Shown here: positions 8,480 to 18,041 of the stretch, piece after piece
How positions within the stretch are numbered: position 1 is the first letter of the stretch
Layout: each line of letters opens with the position of its first letter
The notes under the pieces: generated by a model
What the model was told of the DNA's origin: nothing
The model's input: only the letters and a program-made list of their open reading frames with translations
Database searches by the model: none
Made by a program: the position numbers and the translations under genes
Assembly (NCBI RefSeq): GCF_016584085.1
Contig: NZ_NRSJ01000024.1
Location: 1-64,000, forward strand
Source: Halochromatium glycolicum
GTDB lineage: Bacteria; Pseudomonadota; Gammaproteobacteria; Chromatiales; Chromatiaceae
Direction of reading: 5' to 3'
DNA length: 64,000 bases

Positions 8480-11400
8480 TACAGCTGCTCCGGACATTGA
8501 AACCGGGTGGTTGCCGCCAGTCCAAACGGGTTCAGCGAGCTGAATGCCTGGATATCGAATGTTTGTCGGAATCCGTTGACATTGAAGGCTGTGCGAAACC
8601 TTCGGACGTTGGCGCCAAGCCGGCCCGGACTGACCAGGCGGAAGAACGCCCATTGGCCGCTGCGGCGCTGCTCGAACTGCTGGCCTTCGAAGTCCACCAC
8701 TGTCAGAGTAACCTGATTGGAGATGGTCGCACCGGGCCACACACCATCAATCGGTGCCGGCTTGAGCGGGTCAAAGGTAAATGTCTGCCCCCCGAAGCGG
8801 AGACTGAACGACTCGATCAGGGGATCGAGATGACGCGGTATCAGCGAAAACCGGACGGTCGGCAGCTTCCCGCCTTCGGGAAAGAAGGCCTGCCGGATCA
8901 CACTGGCTCGCTGGAACTCGGCAAGTGAGGCATCCGATACGCCAAAGTTTTTTTTTGCGGTTTGGCGCCAGCGCCAGGTCTCGGCGTTGGTGTCGACGAA
9001 GGCGGCGAGGTTCTCGGAGAAGAAGCGGTCCAGAATGCCGTCTTCGGCGAACAGCTTGCCGAAATCATAGACGCTGATCTCACGCGATGCGCGGCGGTTG
9101 AATGGATAGCGATTAGTGACAAGCTCGTTGCAGACGGGGGCCACTGAAGAGCGGTAGATCTGGTTGATGCGCTGTCCGGCATCGCCCAACGCAACTGCTT
9201 GCGCGCCCGAGACCACTTGCCTGATCCAGCGGCGAGCCGGATCGGGCAGGCGTGCCGCATCGGTTCGGAGCTCATGGAAGATGTCCCGCTGCCCGCCGAG
9301 GCCGAGCGCGCTGAACGGGTTTTCGGAGATGCCACTTTCCGGCTCGATTGAGGAAAGCTGGCTGTAGAGATCGGTCAGGCGGCGTTGGAGATCCGCTAAC
9401 GTGATCACCGCGGAGCCTTTACCAGAGACCAGCTCGGTCAGCTGAGCGAAATGATGCTCGACCCGCTTGGGCGGGAAGTCAGCGGTATCGCTCAAGCCGC
9501 CTCGCGTGGCCTCGCCGACGAGGCGCGAGAGGTAGTAGTTTTGTCGGCGCAGGGTCTCGAGCGCGAGCTCGGCCGCCGGCTCCGAGCCCTTTGGGAGCCG
9601 TGTCAGCTCGGTATTGGCATGGAGCGTATCCAGCACCTTTTTCAGCGGTGAATCGGGCCGAATCAGGCGTCCGGTCACCGCAACCGCCTGCTTCAAGTCC
9701 GGAAATGCGCGGATATTGAGCTGACCGAGGAGGTTGTCCCAGCGGCGAATGTATTCATCGATATAGAGGTCGAGGACCGACTCCTCGAGCTCCTCGAGCT
9801 GGCCGGCGATGATCGGGGACTCATCGGCCCCGTAGACCCAGGATTCGTCCTTGAGCCGCCGGATGATGAGCAAACTTTGCGGCTGGAAGAGCTGATAGAA
9901 ACCTCGATAGGTGAACAATGCCGGGATCTGCAAGACGGCAGGATCGGCACTCCCCACGCTGAAGACCGCATCGGCGTTGCGCCCGGCAATCTCCTGAAGG
10001 CCGAGCGGACTCGCGTCTCGTATCGAAGGCGCAAACTTCAGGCGCCCGTAGACGAGTTCTGCAAGCGGCTGCTGCGCGAGCCTCTCCCTGACCTGCTTGA
10101 CGAGCTTGCGGTTCGGGTCGATCGGGTTGACGCCCTGCTCGAGCAGGACATCGAGATGGGCATTCAGCCTCGCCCTGAGTCGTGACTCGTTCGGGTAGCG
10201 CGTTTCCCAGTCAGCCGCCGCCCAAGCCTTGAGCAAGGATTCATCCAGGCGCTGAGGCGTCACCAGCATCAGGTAGAGCTTGAGCAGCTCGAAGCTCAAT
10301 GAGGGATCATCGAGGGAGCTTGCGAGCGCTGCTTCGAGCTGCGAGGCGAGGCCCGGCACGAGCAGCGCGTTCAACGCCCGAGCATAGGCATCGCGTGTTG
10401 CCGCGGCCACGCCCGCGCCCTGGTAGAGACCGAGGCGCATCGTGAACGGCGGCCTGTCGGTGGTCTCCTCGACGTGCTCCAACAGCGCCCGGATCGCATT
10501 CAGGCGCGGGACGATTTGGTCATAAGCCATCGCCGATTCCGGGGGCTCGGCGTTGAGCGCCTGGAATTGCTCCAGGCGTGCCTCGAGGTCGGCGGTAAAG
10601 GCCTTGTTGGCCGCGAAGCTCATGGCCCAGAGTGAGCCGGCCGCCACCGTGATCAGCACGACCGCGGCATAGGCACCGCGCTGCAGCCAGGCGCGGAGAC
10701 GCTCGGCTCGGCGATCGGAGCCGGCGAGCTGGCTCTCGCGGAAGATCACTTTGCGCAGGAGGTCGGTGATGAAGTAGCTTCTGCCTTGACCGGCGCCGCC
10801 GGCGCTGCGCTCGAGCCCGATCGCCGCCGCCATCGAGCCCATGATGCGGTCGATGGGCGTGCCCTCCTGGGTGCCGCTCGAGAGGTAGACGCCGCGCAGC
10901 ATGACCGGACGCTCGAAGCGCGATCCGTGGAACACATCGGTGATGAAACGCTGCAGCGGCTGCTTGAGCGCGGCCACCTGCTGGGGAAAGGCGAGGATCA
11001 GCGCGCGACGCTGGTGGTCGCGCTCGGAGATCAGGCGGAGGTTCAGGCGGTCATTCAGTCGCTGGATGAGCAGATCGAGCTCGGCGCCGAAACGCTCCGC
11101 ATACTCTGCCGGCTGCAGCTCCACGGGGAAGGTCGTCCCCCAGACCTGACGGCGCTCTTCGCGGCCGAGGTCGTCGAAGAACTGGGTGAACCCGGCGATC
11201 AGGTCCGCCTTGGTCAGCAGCAGGTAGATCGGGATGGAGACGCCGGTGCGCTCGGAGACCTCCTGCAGCCGTTTGCGGATGGCGCGGCAATGCGCGGCCA
11301 TGGCGGCGTCATCGAGGGTGATCAGGTCCGGGACGCTGAAGGAGATGATGGCGCCATTGATCGGCCGGCGACGGCGGTAGCGCTTGAGCAGCTCGAGGAA

Positions 11401-12033
11401 GCGCAGCCAGGCGGCGCGGTCGGTCTCGGGCTCACTGTCCTGAGTGGTGTAGCGGCCGGCGGTGTCGATCAAGACCGCTTCATTGGAGATCCACCAGTCG
11501 CAGTTGCGGGTGCCACCGATCCCGCCGATGGTCTGCTGGCCCAGCTCGGCCGCGAGCGGAAAGTCGATGCCGGCGTTGGCCAGCGCGGTGGTCTTGCCGC
11601 AGCCGGGCGGCCCGATGATGATGTACCAAGGGAGCTCGTAGAGATTCGCGACTTTGCCCGAACCCTTCTGCTTAGGCTGGCGCAGGAGCTTGATCGCCTC
11701 CTCGAAGCGCTCCTTGAGAATCTGCTCCTCCTCGGCCCGGGCCTGCTCGGCGTGCGATGACGCGGCTCGCTGATTGTCCGCAGGCTCGCCGCCCATCTCG
11801 TTGAGCAATTTGCGTTCTGCGCGGCGCGTGCGCAGCTGGCGCAGCAGCAGCAGGCCGAGCACCAGGACCAGCAGCACGAGGATGGCGACGAGGCGCGCGC
11901 TGACCGATGCAAGGAAACGGAATTCGCCGAAAGCGAGGAATGGGCCCAGCAGCCAGATGACCAGCGCGAGGGCGATAAAGCCGATCGCCGCCAGCACCCA
12001 GGGATTGGACAGCATGCGAAAGAAGCGGCTCAC
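8479..12033 (-). CDS. tssM: T6SS membrane-complex protein TssM (IcmF)
   Basis: The 1184-residue inner-membrane protein has two N-terminal helices (about 12-34 and 46-64), a cytoplasmic NTPase-like domain with Walker A GPPGCGKT (141-148), a third helix near 450 and a large periplasmic part with ImcF-related and C-terminal beta-rich domains. With TssL (and normally TssJ) it forms the trans-envelope channel. Its start lies 84 nt after tssL and its stop overlaps tagF. A run of nine A on the coding strand (8956-8948) falls at about residues 1026-1029, before the C-terminal domain that in other systems contacts TssJ. No tssJ was found in this window. Confidence 0.96.
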   Translation of the reverse strand: MSRFFRMLSNPWVLAAIGFIALALVIWLLGPFLAFGEFRFLASVSARLVAILVLLVLVLGLLLLRQLRTRRAERKLLNEMGGEPADNQRAASSHAEQARAEEEQILKERFEEAIKLLRQPKQKGSGKVANLYELPWYIIIGPPGCGKTTALANAGIDFPLAAELGQQTIGGIGGTRNCDWWISNEAVLIDTAGRYTTQDSEPETDRAAWLRFLELLKRYRRRRPINGAIISFSVPDLITLDDAAMAAHCRAIRKRLQEVSERTGVSIPIYLLLTKADLIAGFTQFFDDLGREERRQVWGTTFPVELQPAEYAERFGAELDLLIQRLNDRLNLRLISERDHQRRALILAFPQQVAALKQPLQRFITDVFHGSRFERPVMLRGVYLSSGTQEGTPIDRIMGSMAAAIGLERSAGGAGQGRSYFITDLLRKVIFRESQLAGSDRRAERLRAWLQRGAYAAVVLITVAAGSLWAMSFAANKAFTADLEARLEQFQALNAEPPESAMAYDQIVPRLNAIRALLEHVEETTDRPPFTMRLGLYQGAGVAAATRDAYARALNALLVPGLASQLEAALASSLDDPSLSFELLKLYLMLVTPQRLDESLLKAWAAADWETRYPNESRLRARLNAHLDVLLEQGVNPIDPNRKLVKQVRERLAQQPLAELVYGRLKFAPSIRDASPLGLQEIAGRNADAVFSVGSADPAVLQIPALFTYRGFYQLFQPQSLLIIRRLKDESWVYGADESPIIAGQLEELEESVLDLYIDEYIRRWDNLLGQLNIRAFPDLKQAVAVTGRLIRPDSPLKKVLDTLHANTELTRLPKGSEPAAELALETLRRQNYYLSRLVGEATRGGLSDTADFPPKRVEHHFAQLTELVSGKGSAVITLADLQRRLTDLYSQLSSIEPESGISENPFSALGLGGQRDIFHELRTDAARLPDPARRWIRQVVSGAQAVALGDAGQRINQIYRSSVAPVCNELVTNRYPFNRRASREISVYDFGKLFAEDGILDRFFSENLAAFVDTNAETWRWRQTAKKNFGVSDASLAEFQRASVIRQAFFPEGGKLPTVRFSLIPRHLDPLIESFSLRFGGQTFTFDPLKPAPIDGVWPGATISNQVTLTVVDFEGQQFEQRRSGQWAFFRLVSPGRLGANVRRFRTAFNVNGFRQTFDIQAFSSLNPFGLAATTRFQCPEQL
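8948..8956 (-). other. Nine-adenine homopolymer inside tssM
   Basis: On the coding strand the codons read GCA AAA AAA AAC TTT. Such a run is unusual in this GC-rich gene. Slippage by one base in DNA or RNA would truncate TssM by about 155 residues. Confidence 0.7.
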
Positions 12034-12117
12034 GGCCTTTCTCCAACTGCTGTTGGCAGCGGCGGATACCGCAGCGGGCGACTGCTGTGACGCGCCCGGG
12101 TGGTGCTCATGCGGGGT

Positions 12118-13494
12118 CTATAGCTGCTCTTGCTCATACACGTAGATCTCGACCCGTCGATTGCGTGCGCGGTTCGCTTTGGTGTCGTTCGGGGCGACCG
12201 GCTCGGTGTCGGCCCGGCCTTCGGGGGTCATCCGGCTGGGGTCGCTGAGGTGGCGGGCAAGCTGTTCCATCACGTTCACCGCGCGTTGGCGCGACAGCTC
12301 CCAGTTGGAGGGGAACTGGGCGGTGTTGATGGGCAGGTTGTCGCTGTGGCCGACGATCAGGATGCGGCCGGAGACGGCATCGATCGCTTTCGCGATGCGC
12401 TCCAGGATCGGGACGTAGCGGGGCTCGACGGTTGCGCTCGCAGAGGGGAACAGGGTGTCCGAGTTGATGCGGATCATCGACTGCATGCCATCCTGCTCGA
12501 CACTGAGCAGGTCCGAGTCGATCTCGGGTTTGAGCTGCTCGGCGAGGCGCAGCTTGGGCTGCGGGGGCTCTACCACCACCGGCTCCGGGTCTGGGCTCTG
12601 GTCCGGGATCAGGCTCTGAACGATGCTGATGCGCTCCTGGCCGATCCCGGCGAGTCGCTCGAAGACGGGATAGGCGGCGCCGCTGATCGCGAATCGGAAC
12701 GACAGATAGAGACTGACCAGCAGGGCACCGGCGATCGCCGCAAGGACCCAGAGCGGCAGATAGCTGGAGACGTCGCGCCCGCTGGTCTCGACCCCGCGCC
12801 AGTGGGGTGAGAGGTCGCGGTCGATCTCGCCGCGCTGTGCGCGGATGACCTGATAGAGATCGTCGATCACCTCGTCGAGCCGCGCACGGCCGCGCTCCAG
12901 GACGTGGTACTTGCCCTCGAAGCCGAGCATCAGGCAGACGAACTGCAGCTCGAGCAATGCCAGGTTCCGTCCCGGCTGCTGCTTGGCCCGGTCGAGGATG
13001 ACGAAGAAACGGTCGCCGCCCCAGGTCTCGTTGAAGAAGGTACTCAGCAGGCTGTCTTCCTGCCACCTGCTCTGGCTGCCCCAGGGCGTGTTGAGGACGG
13101 TCTCGTCGATAAAGGTGCAGAGGGCGTAGCGGGCGTCGGAGAGCCGCTCGCCGTCCTCGCCGAGCGCGCGCGCACGGTGGTCGAATGCGGTCAGCTCCGA
13201 GACGAACTCGCTGCGCAGTCCGTAGATGTCGTCCTGCGTCGCGGTGTTGCGAATCGCCGCAGCGCGGAACAGCAGCGGCGAGGCGGCGGCGATCAGGGGG
13301 TTGATCTGCGCCGAGGCGCCGGCGCCCGGCCCGACAGCGGCGGGGGCGTGGTGCGGCGCGGCGATGGTGCGGCGATGCTCGAAGCCGGGCGCCGGCGCGG
13401 AACCGGCATCGGGCCGGAAGCCCGGACGCGGGCGCACGACGGTCTTCGAGGGGTCGTCGGGGCTGCCGCCGTGCCAGGGATCATGATTGGACAT
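12118..13494 (-). CDS. tssL: T6SS membrane-complex protein TssL (DotU) with OmpA-like domain
   Basis: The 458-residue protein has a disordered N-terminus (1-65), a DotU/IcmH cytoplasmic domain (about 65-225; FIDETVLNTPWG, FFNETWGGDRFF), one membrane helix (248-268) and a C-terminal OmpA/MotB peptidoglycan-binding domain (about 340-455; GHSDN, NWELSRQRA, NRRVEI). It is thus an 'evolved' TssL that holds the membrane complex to the cell wall. The N-terminus contains SKTVVRPRPG with Thr18. A similar threonine motif in Agrobacterium TssL is phosphorylated by PpkA and read by Fha, so this is a likely switch site. It sits between tssK and tssM. Confidence 0.95.
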   Translation of the reverse strand: MSNHDPWHGGSPDDPSKTVVRPRPGFRPDAGSAPAPGFEHRRTIAAPHHAPAAVGPGAGASAQINPLIAAASPLLFRAAAIRNTATQDDIYGLRSEFVSELTAFDHRARALGEDGERLSDARYALCTFIDETVLNTPWGSQSRWQEDSLLSTFFNETWGGDRFFVILDRAKQQPGRNLALLELQFVCLMLGFEGKYHVLERGRARLDEVIDDLYQVIRAQRGEIDRDLSPHWRGVETSGRDVSSYLPLWVLAAIAGALLVSLYLSFRFAISGAAYPVFERLAGIGQERISIVQSLIPDQSPDPEPVVVEPPQPKLRLAEQLKPEIDSDLLSVEQDGMQSMIRINSDTLFPSASATVEPRYVPILERIAKAIDAVSGRILIVGHSDNLPINTAQFPSNWELSRQRAVNVMEQLARHLSDPSRMTPEGRADTEPVAPNDTKANRARNRRVEIYVYEQEQL

Positions 13495-13504
13495 GAGGCG
13501 CTAC

Positions 13505-14836
13505 CTACTCTCTGATGGCCCAGAACTCCATGTCGATCGACGGAAACTCGCCGCTGACATGGATGGCAAAGCCTCCGGAGTTGTGGAGCTGCTTCCAGAA
13601 CTCACTGCTGCGGTCGAGCTCGAAGTAGACCGCGCCGCTGCGGAAGGGAAGCTGACGCGGTGCAACGGGCAGCGGATTGAGCAAGATGCCGGGCAGGGCG
13701 AGATTGACGAGGTCTCGAATCTTCTCGACCGGCCCAATCTTAACCTGCGCCGGGAAGATACGGCGGATCTCTTCGACCGACATGTCGGCCTTCACGATCA
13801 GGCAGAAGGTGGCCTCGGTGAGGAGGCGGCGATCGAAGACCGCCGCGACCCGCACACCGAATTTGCGCAGTTGCAGCGGGATCGGGATCGCGTTGCGGTC
13901 GAGCACCATGCTGAGTGCCTGGCGCAGCTCGCGCATGACCGGCTCGAAGGCCGCCTGCAGGTTGTCGTGCTGGTACTCCGGAAACGCGATCGGACGCTTT
14001 TCCTGGCGCGTGAAGGTGGCGAGCTCACCGGCGATCCCGATCAACTCCCGATACAGGGTGACCGGATGCAGCGGGTCGAGCGAGCGGTAATGGCTCAGCA
14101 CGGGCAGGTAACGGTTGACGACCGTTAGCAGCATGAAGTCCGTGATCTCGGCGTTGCCGCCGCGCGAGGCCTCGGCGACCCGTCCCGCCAGGGCCTCGCA
14201 GCGATGGCGGAGCAGACGCTCGAGCTCATCGATGAAACCTTGCAGACGGGCTGCCGCCGCGCAGCCGGTTACGGTCGGGATGAAGTCTTCATCGAGGATG
14301 ACCTGCCGGTTATTGCGGCGCTCGATGATGCGGGCGAAGGCGATGCATGCGTAATCGCCGCGCTCGTCGTCGCTCGTGAGCAGGCGCAGATTGAGCCCTG
14401 AGATGCGCACGACGGCGGGCTGGCTGTCCGCGGCCGTGATGTCGCGCAGCTCCAGCTCTTGGGCCAGCTGGCGCGTTGGCGTCAGGGTGCCTTCATGGGC
14501 GAGCTCGGTGACGTTTTCCTTGCGCACCGGCAGGCTGAGGTAGAGGAGCTGATTGGTCGCGCTCTCTGGAATCTCGAGCGCCGGTGGCGGTGGGTCGTGG
14601 GCGGGGATGTCGAAGGGGGTTCCATCGGGCAAGATGCCCTTTGCCGAGGCGATGGCGACTTTGCCGTCGCTGAGCTGGTCGATATCGATCCGAAACCGCT
14701 CCAGGCCCCATCCGAAGGGGACAAGGGCGCTCGAACGGCCTTCGACGAAGCGCTCGGTGTAGCGCTGCTGCTGCTGGAAATGCTGCGGACGCAGAAACAT
14801 CCCTTCCGACCAGACGACGCGGCTGTACCAGGACAT
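13505..14836 (-). CDS. tssK: T6SS baseplate protein TssK
   Basis: The 443-residue protein has the typical TssK start (WSEGMFLRPQHFQQQQRYTERF) and ends in a receptor-binding-like domain (DRSSEFWKQLHNSGGFAIHVSG). TssK trimers connect the TssEFG baseplate to the TssL/TssM cytoplasmic domains. The start is well supported: the coding strand has AAGAGGAGGAGGGGC directly before ATG, a strong Shine-Dalgarno. It lies 65 nt after tagH, with 10 nt to tssL. Confidence 0.96.
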   Translation of the reverse strand: MSWYSRVVWSEGMFLRPQHFQQQQRYTERFVEGRSSALVPFGWGLERFRIDIDQLSDGKVAIASAKGILPDGTPFDIPAHDPPPPALEIPESATNQLLYLSLPVRKENVTELAHEGTLTPTRQLAQELELRDITAADSQPAVVRISGLNLRLLTSDDERGDYACIAFARIIERRNNRQVILDEDFIPTVTGCAAAARLQGFIDELERLLRHRCEALAGRVAEASRGGNAEITDFMLLTVVNRYLPVLSHYRSLDPLHPVTLYRELIGIAGELATFTRQEKRPIAFPEYQHDNLQAAFEPVMRELRQALSMVLDRNAIPIPLQLRKFGVRVAAVFDRRLLTEATFCLIVKADMSVEEIRRIFPAQVKIGPVEKIRDLVNLALPGILLNPLPVAPRQLPFRSGAVYFELDRSSEFWKQLHNSGGFAIHVSGEFPSIDMEFWAIRE

Positions 14837-14901
14837 GCCCCTCCTCCTCTTAGCCGTGCGCGGCGGGCTGGCGCGATGAGCCAGACGCGGCGCGCCAGTT
14901 G

Positions 14902-16650
14902 TCAGTCGTCATGATCACCCGATAACAGGCGCTGAATCTGGGCCTCATAGGCACGGACGAAATCTTCACCGAAGATGCCTCGAAAATCGTCCCCGGCATT
15001 GGCCTTGAAGTCTGCATGGTAGTCACGGTAGAAGTCCCAGTACTTGTCAGCAAACAATCCACCTCGCTTCTTTCCGGCGGCGGCCTGCGCCGCCTCGACC
15101 GTTTCTGGATCGAATTTGCTGAGCAGGCAATCGAAGGCCGCCCGCATGCCGGCGACGACAGCGAGCTGGTGCTGCTTGACGTCAGTGAGCGCCTCACCGA
15201 AGGAGGCCTCGGGCGCCATGAAGCCAGGCCGTTTGTCAAGAAAGAGCTGCGCGAGGGCCTGATCGGCATTCACGCAAAATTTCAGTGGATTGTTCTCGGC
15301 ACTCTGCACGATTGTTTGCGATAGACGGAACTCGCTCTTGAGCGTGGAACGGGTCTTGAGGACCTCCATGAGCCCATCGGTCAGCATGCGCAACAGACGT
15401 CCTGTCTGGCGGAACAGGGCTTCGGTCTCGGCGGCGCTCAGGTCTGGCGCCGAGAGCCCCATGCCGCTGAAATAGGCCTCGGCCAGCGCTGTCGCGGACA
15501 GGCTCGCTGGCTGCTCCGAAGGGGGTGCCGACTGCTGCGGTGGCGGTGCCGGTTGGGCAGGCGGCGAGGCTGGCTGGGACGCCAGTTCAGGGTCCGATTC
15601 AGAAGCCGAATTAGGGGCCGAATCAGGCGCCGGCTCGGAAACGGGCGCGGGCGCGGGTCCGGAAGACGACGGTGCCGCGGGCCAGGGTGGCGCTTGGGTT
15701 GGCGCGGCTTGCGCCGGCGGTGGCTCCGGCCGTGCTGGAGGTGCCGGAGGTGGCTCCGGCGCAGCCGGCTCGGCCGCTGGCTGGAGCGCTGCCTGGACCG
15801 CTGGCTGCGACGGCGGCTGGACCCGGGCGGGATCAGAGAACGGCTCAAGCGGCTCGGGGATATCCGGCTGAGCGGGCGGCGTGCCGGGAACGCCGGGCGG
15901 CGGCGTCGCCGAAGGCGCATCGGTCGGCTCATCGTCGATCTTCCACCAGTCATCGGGGAGGATCTCGTCCGGTGCAGCGCTTTCACCCTCTTCGGGTATC
16001 CGCTCGGGTGTTGCGCTGGGGGGCCGAAAGTGGGCCGCGTCCGGCGCGAGGTGGTCCGGTTGCACCCCTGCCCAGCCGTCGCCTGACGGCGCTTGCGTTG
16101 TCGAGCAGGGATAGCGTTGGGCGGCCCAGGGATCGGGGTCGTCAGGCGCGCTCGCTGATCGCTGGCCAGGCGCCCGGTCGCCATCGCTTGGGGTCGCCGC
16201 TGGCCCCTGCGACGGTGGCGCATACGGCTTCCCGATGAAGGCCGGCGGGGATTGCGGCGCCAGAGCGGAGGTCGGCTGGGACGAGGAGTCGCTGCTCGAC
16301 CATGCCTCGGCCGCGCTCGCACCCGCATCGTCCTCGAGCTCGACGCGGATCTCGTAGTCGCCAATCGCGATCAGATCGCCATGCTGGAGCTCGGTCAGCT
16401 GCCCCTGGGGAAGCGGCGTCGCCTGGCCATTGAGAAAGGTCCCATTCGAGCTGGTGTCCTCCAGATAATAACCCCCTTGCTCGTAAAGGATGCGGGCATG
16501 GTGCCCGGAGACGATCCGCTCCGGATCAGGCAGCACCCAATCATTGTCGCGCGCACGCCCGATGGTCCCGCCCCGGAGACGAAATCGTGCCTGCGCATCT
16601 GGCCCGAGGCTTGGGCCCTGGACACTGGAAACACTCAACTTCAATTGCAT
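14902..16650 (-). CDS. tagH: T6SS FHA-domain protein TagH (Fha)
   Basis: Residues ~1-105 form an FHA phosphothreonine-binding domain with the conserved set GR (31-32), S48, H51 and NGT (69-71). Residues ~120-385 are a Pro/Ala-rich, probably disordered linker. Residues ~390-582 match the C-terminal domain of T6SS Fha proteins (LSATALAEAYFSGMGL, LRMLTDGLMEVLKTRSTLKSEFRL). Fha is cytoplasmic and binds a phosphothreonine made by PpkA (on itself or on TssL) to trigger assembly. It is first in the minus-strand arm and divergent from tssA. The Pro/Ala linker is long for the family. Confidence 0.94.
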   Translation of the reverse strand: MQLKLSVSSVQGPSLGPDAQARFRLRGGTIGRARDNDWVLPDPERIVSGHHARILYEQGGYYLEDTSSNGTFLNGQATPLPQGQLTELQHGDLIAIGDYEIRVELEDDAGASAAEAWSSSDSSSQPTSALAPQSPPAFIGKPYAPPSQGPAATPSDGDRAPGQRSASAPDDPDPWAAQRYPCSTTQAPSGDGWAGVQPDHLAPDAAHFRPPSATPERIPEEGESAAPDEILPDDWWKIDDEPTDAPSATPPPGVPGTPPAQPDIPEPLEPFSDPARVQPPSQPAVQAALQPAAEPAAPEPPPAPPARPEPPPAQAAPTQAPPWPAAPSSSGPAPAPVSEPAPDSAPNSASESDPELASQPASPPAQPAPPPQQSAPPSEQPASLSATALAEAYFSGMGLSAPDLSAAETEALFRQTGRLLRMLTDGLMEVLKTRSTLKSEFRLSQTIVQSAENNPLKFCVNADQALAQLFLDKRPGFMAPEASFGEALTDVKQHQLAVVAGMRAAFDCLLSKFDPETVEAAQAAAGKKRGGLFADKYWDFYRDYHADFKANAGDDFRGIFGEDFVRAYEAQIQRLLSGDHDD

Positions 16651-16921
16651 CGCAATGCGCGCTGGCTCGCAGGATACTTGAGTCTGCTACAAACGGTGTT
16701 TGGCGACGCCCGAAACTCGCACGCCACCGCTCCTCTTAACCGGCGGTCGAGTATAGAAGGAAAAGGGGCCGCTCTGCATCCGCACTCGCGTCGCGACAAC
16801 TGTGTTTGTATGATTGCTTGCGCTTTTAGGAGACTTCGATAAGATTTAGGTGATCCATCTAGTCGCCCACGGACGGGGACCCGTTCGCGGCGCGCTACGG
16901 TCAACATTACCCGGGAAGCTC
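16651..16921. promoter_or_regulatory. Divergent T6SS promoter region
   Basis: This 271-nt space separates tagH (minus) from tssA (plus) and should drive both arms. For tssA the best sigma-70-like candidate is TTGCGC (16818-16823), 16-nt spacer, TAAGAT (16840-16845). For tagH a TATACT box reads on the minus strand at 16755-16750 with a poor -35. The stretch is visibly more AT-rich than the genes around it. No sigma-54 GG/GC element was recognised. Confidence 0.45.
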
Positions 16922-18001
16922 ATGGCCGACCTTAACTACTCAGAGCTTCTAGCCCCGATTTCAGCCGCTGCGCCGGCTGGCGAGGATCTCGAGTACGATC
17001 CTCAGTTCGTTGCGCTCGAGGACGCGATGCGTAGCGAGCCGGAACAGCAATTCGGCGAGACCATCGTGGCCGGGACCGAGGCCGACTGGCAGGCGGCGAT
17101 GAAGCTCGCCCTCGAGCTGCTGCAGCGGTCGAAGGATCTGCGCGTACTGGTCTATTTGACGCAGGCCCTGACCCACGAGCAGGGGCTCGAAGGGCTACAG
17201 CAGGGACTCGCGCTCCTGCGCGGCGCATTGGATGACTTCTGGGACAGCCTCCATCCGCAGCTCGACCCGGACGACGATTACGACCCGACTGCGCGGGTCA
17301 ACATCATTGCCTCGCTCTGTGATGAATCCCGGATGATTCGGGCCGTCGAGACCGCGCCGATGCTGCAGGTTCCCGGCATCGGCGGCATCGCGCTGCGCGA
17401 TCTGCGTATCGCGCGCGGCGATCTTGCGCCGACGGAGGACGATGAGGACGCTCTCAAGCTGGACTCGATCGAGGCGGCCGCAGGCGATACCGACCCCGAC
17501 CGATTGCGCTCAATGTCGACGTTGGTCGATACCGCGCTGCAGGATACCAAGGCGATCGAGCAGGCCCTAACGGAGAAGGTCGGGGTTGCCCACGCCGTTG
17601 GCCTCTCGGCCTTGACCGAGACACTGACTGAGATCGCACAGTTTCTTGGTGCCCAGCTAAACGAGGGCGATAGCGACGGTGATACCGGCCGCGATACGGG
17701 CGACAATGCCCTCGCCGATGCGGCGTCCGAGGGCACATCCGCTCAGCGGGGTGCTCCAGCGAAAAGACTCAGCGGCGACATTACTTCTCCGGCCGACGTG
17801 ACCGCTGCGCTTGACAAGATCATCCGGTATTACCAGCGCAGCGAGCCGTCGAGCCCGGTACCGCTTCTGCTGCAACGCGCCAAGCGTCTCGTTTCACAAG
17901 ACTTTATGGAGATTCTGAGCGATATTGCACCTGATGCGCTGGCTCAGGCGGAAACGGTGACGGGAGCCAAACCCCCCGATCCGAACGATGGGCGGTATTG
18001 A
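16922..18001 (+). CDS. tssA: T6SS protein TssA
   Basis: The ATG at 16922 gives MADLNYSELLAPISAAAPAGEDLEYD, the common TssA/ImpA N-terminus (PISxxxPxGxDLxYD); the open frame upstream is not conserved-looking. The 359-residue product carries the ImpA_N domain (about 5-130) and ends with a helical region of the short TssA type (ITSPADVTAALDKIIRYYQRSEPSSPVPLLLQRAKRL). TssA organises baseplate and tail/sheath assembly. It is the first gene of the plus-strand arm. Confidence 0.94.
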   Translation: MADLNYSELLAPISAAAPAGEDLEYDPQFVALEDAMRSEPEQQFGETIVAGTEADWQAAMKLALELLQRSKDLRVLVYLTQALTHEQGLEGLQQGLALLRGALDDFWDSLHPQLDPDDDYDPTARVNIIASLCDESRMIRAVETAPMLQVPGIGGIALRDLRIARGDLAPTEDDEDALKLDSIEAAAGDTDPDRLRSMSTLVDTALQDTKAIEQALTEKVGVAHAVGLSALTETLTEIAQFLGAQLNEGDSDGDTGRDTGDNALADAASEGTSAQRGAPAKRLSGDITSPADVTAALDKIIRYYQRSEPSSPVPLLLQRAKRLVSQDFMEILSDIAPDALAQAETVTGAKPPDPNDGRY

Positions 18002-18041
18002 CAGACTGCCCGTTGCTTAAACATCGAGTAGGTAGCTGACT

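Noticed and set aside
15438..16364. 308-residue Arg/Pro/Ser-rich open frame in tagH
   Set aside because: Out-of-frame reading of the Pro/Ala-rich linker of TagH; no ribosome site or domain.
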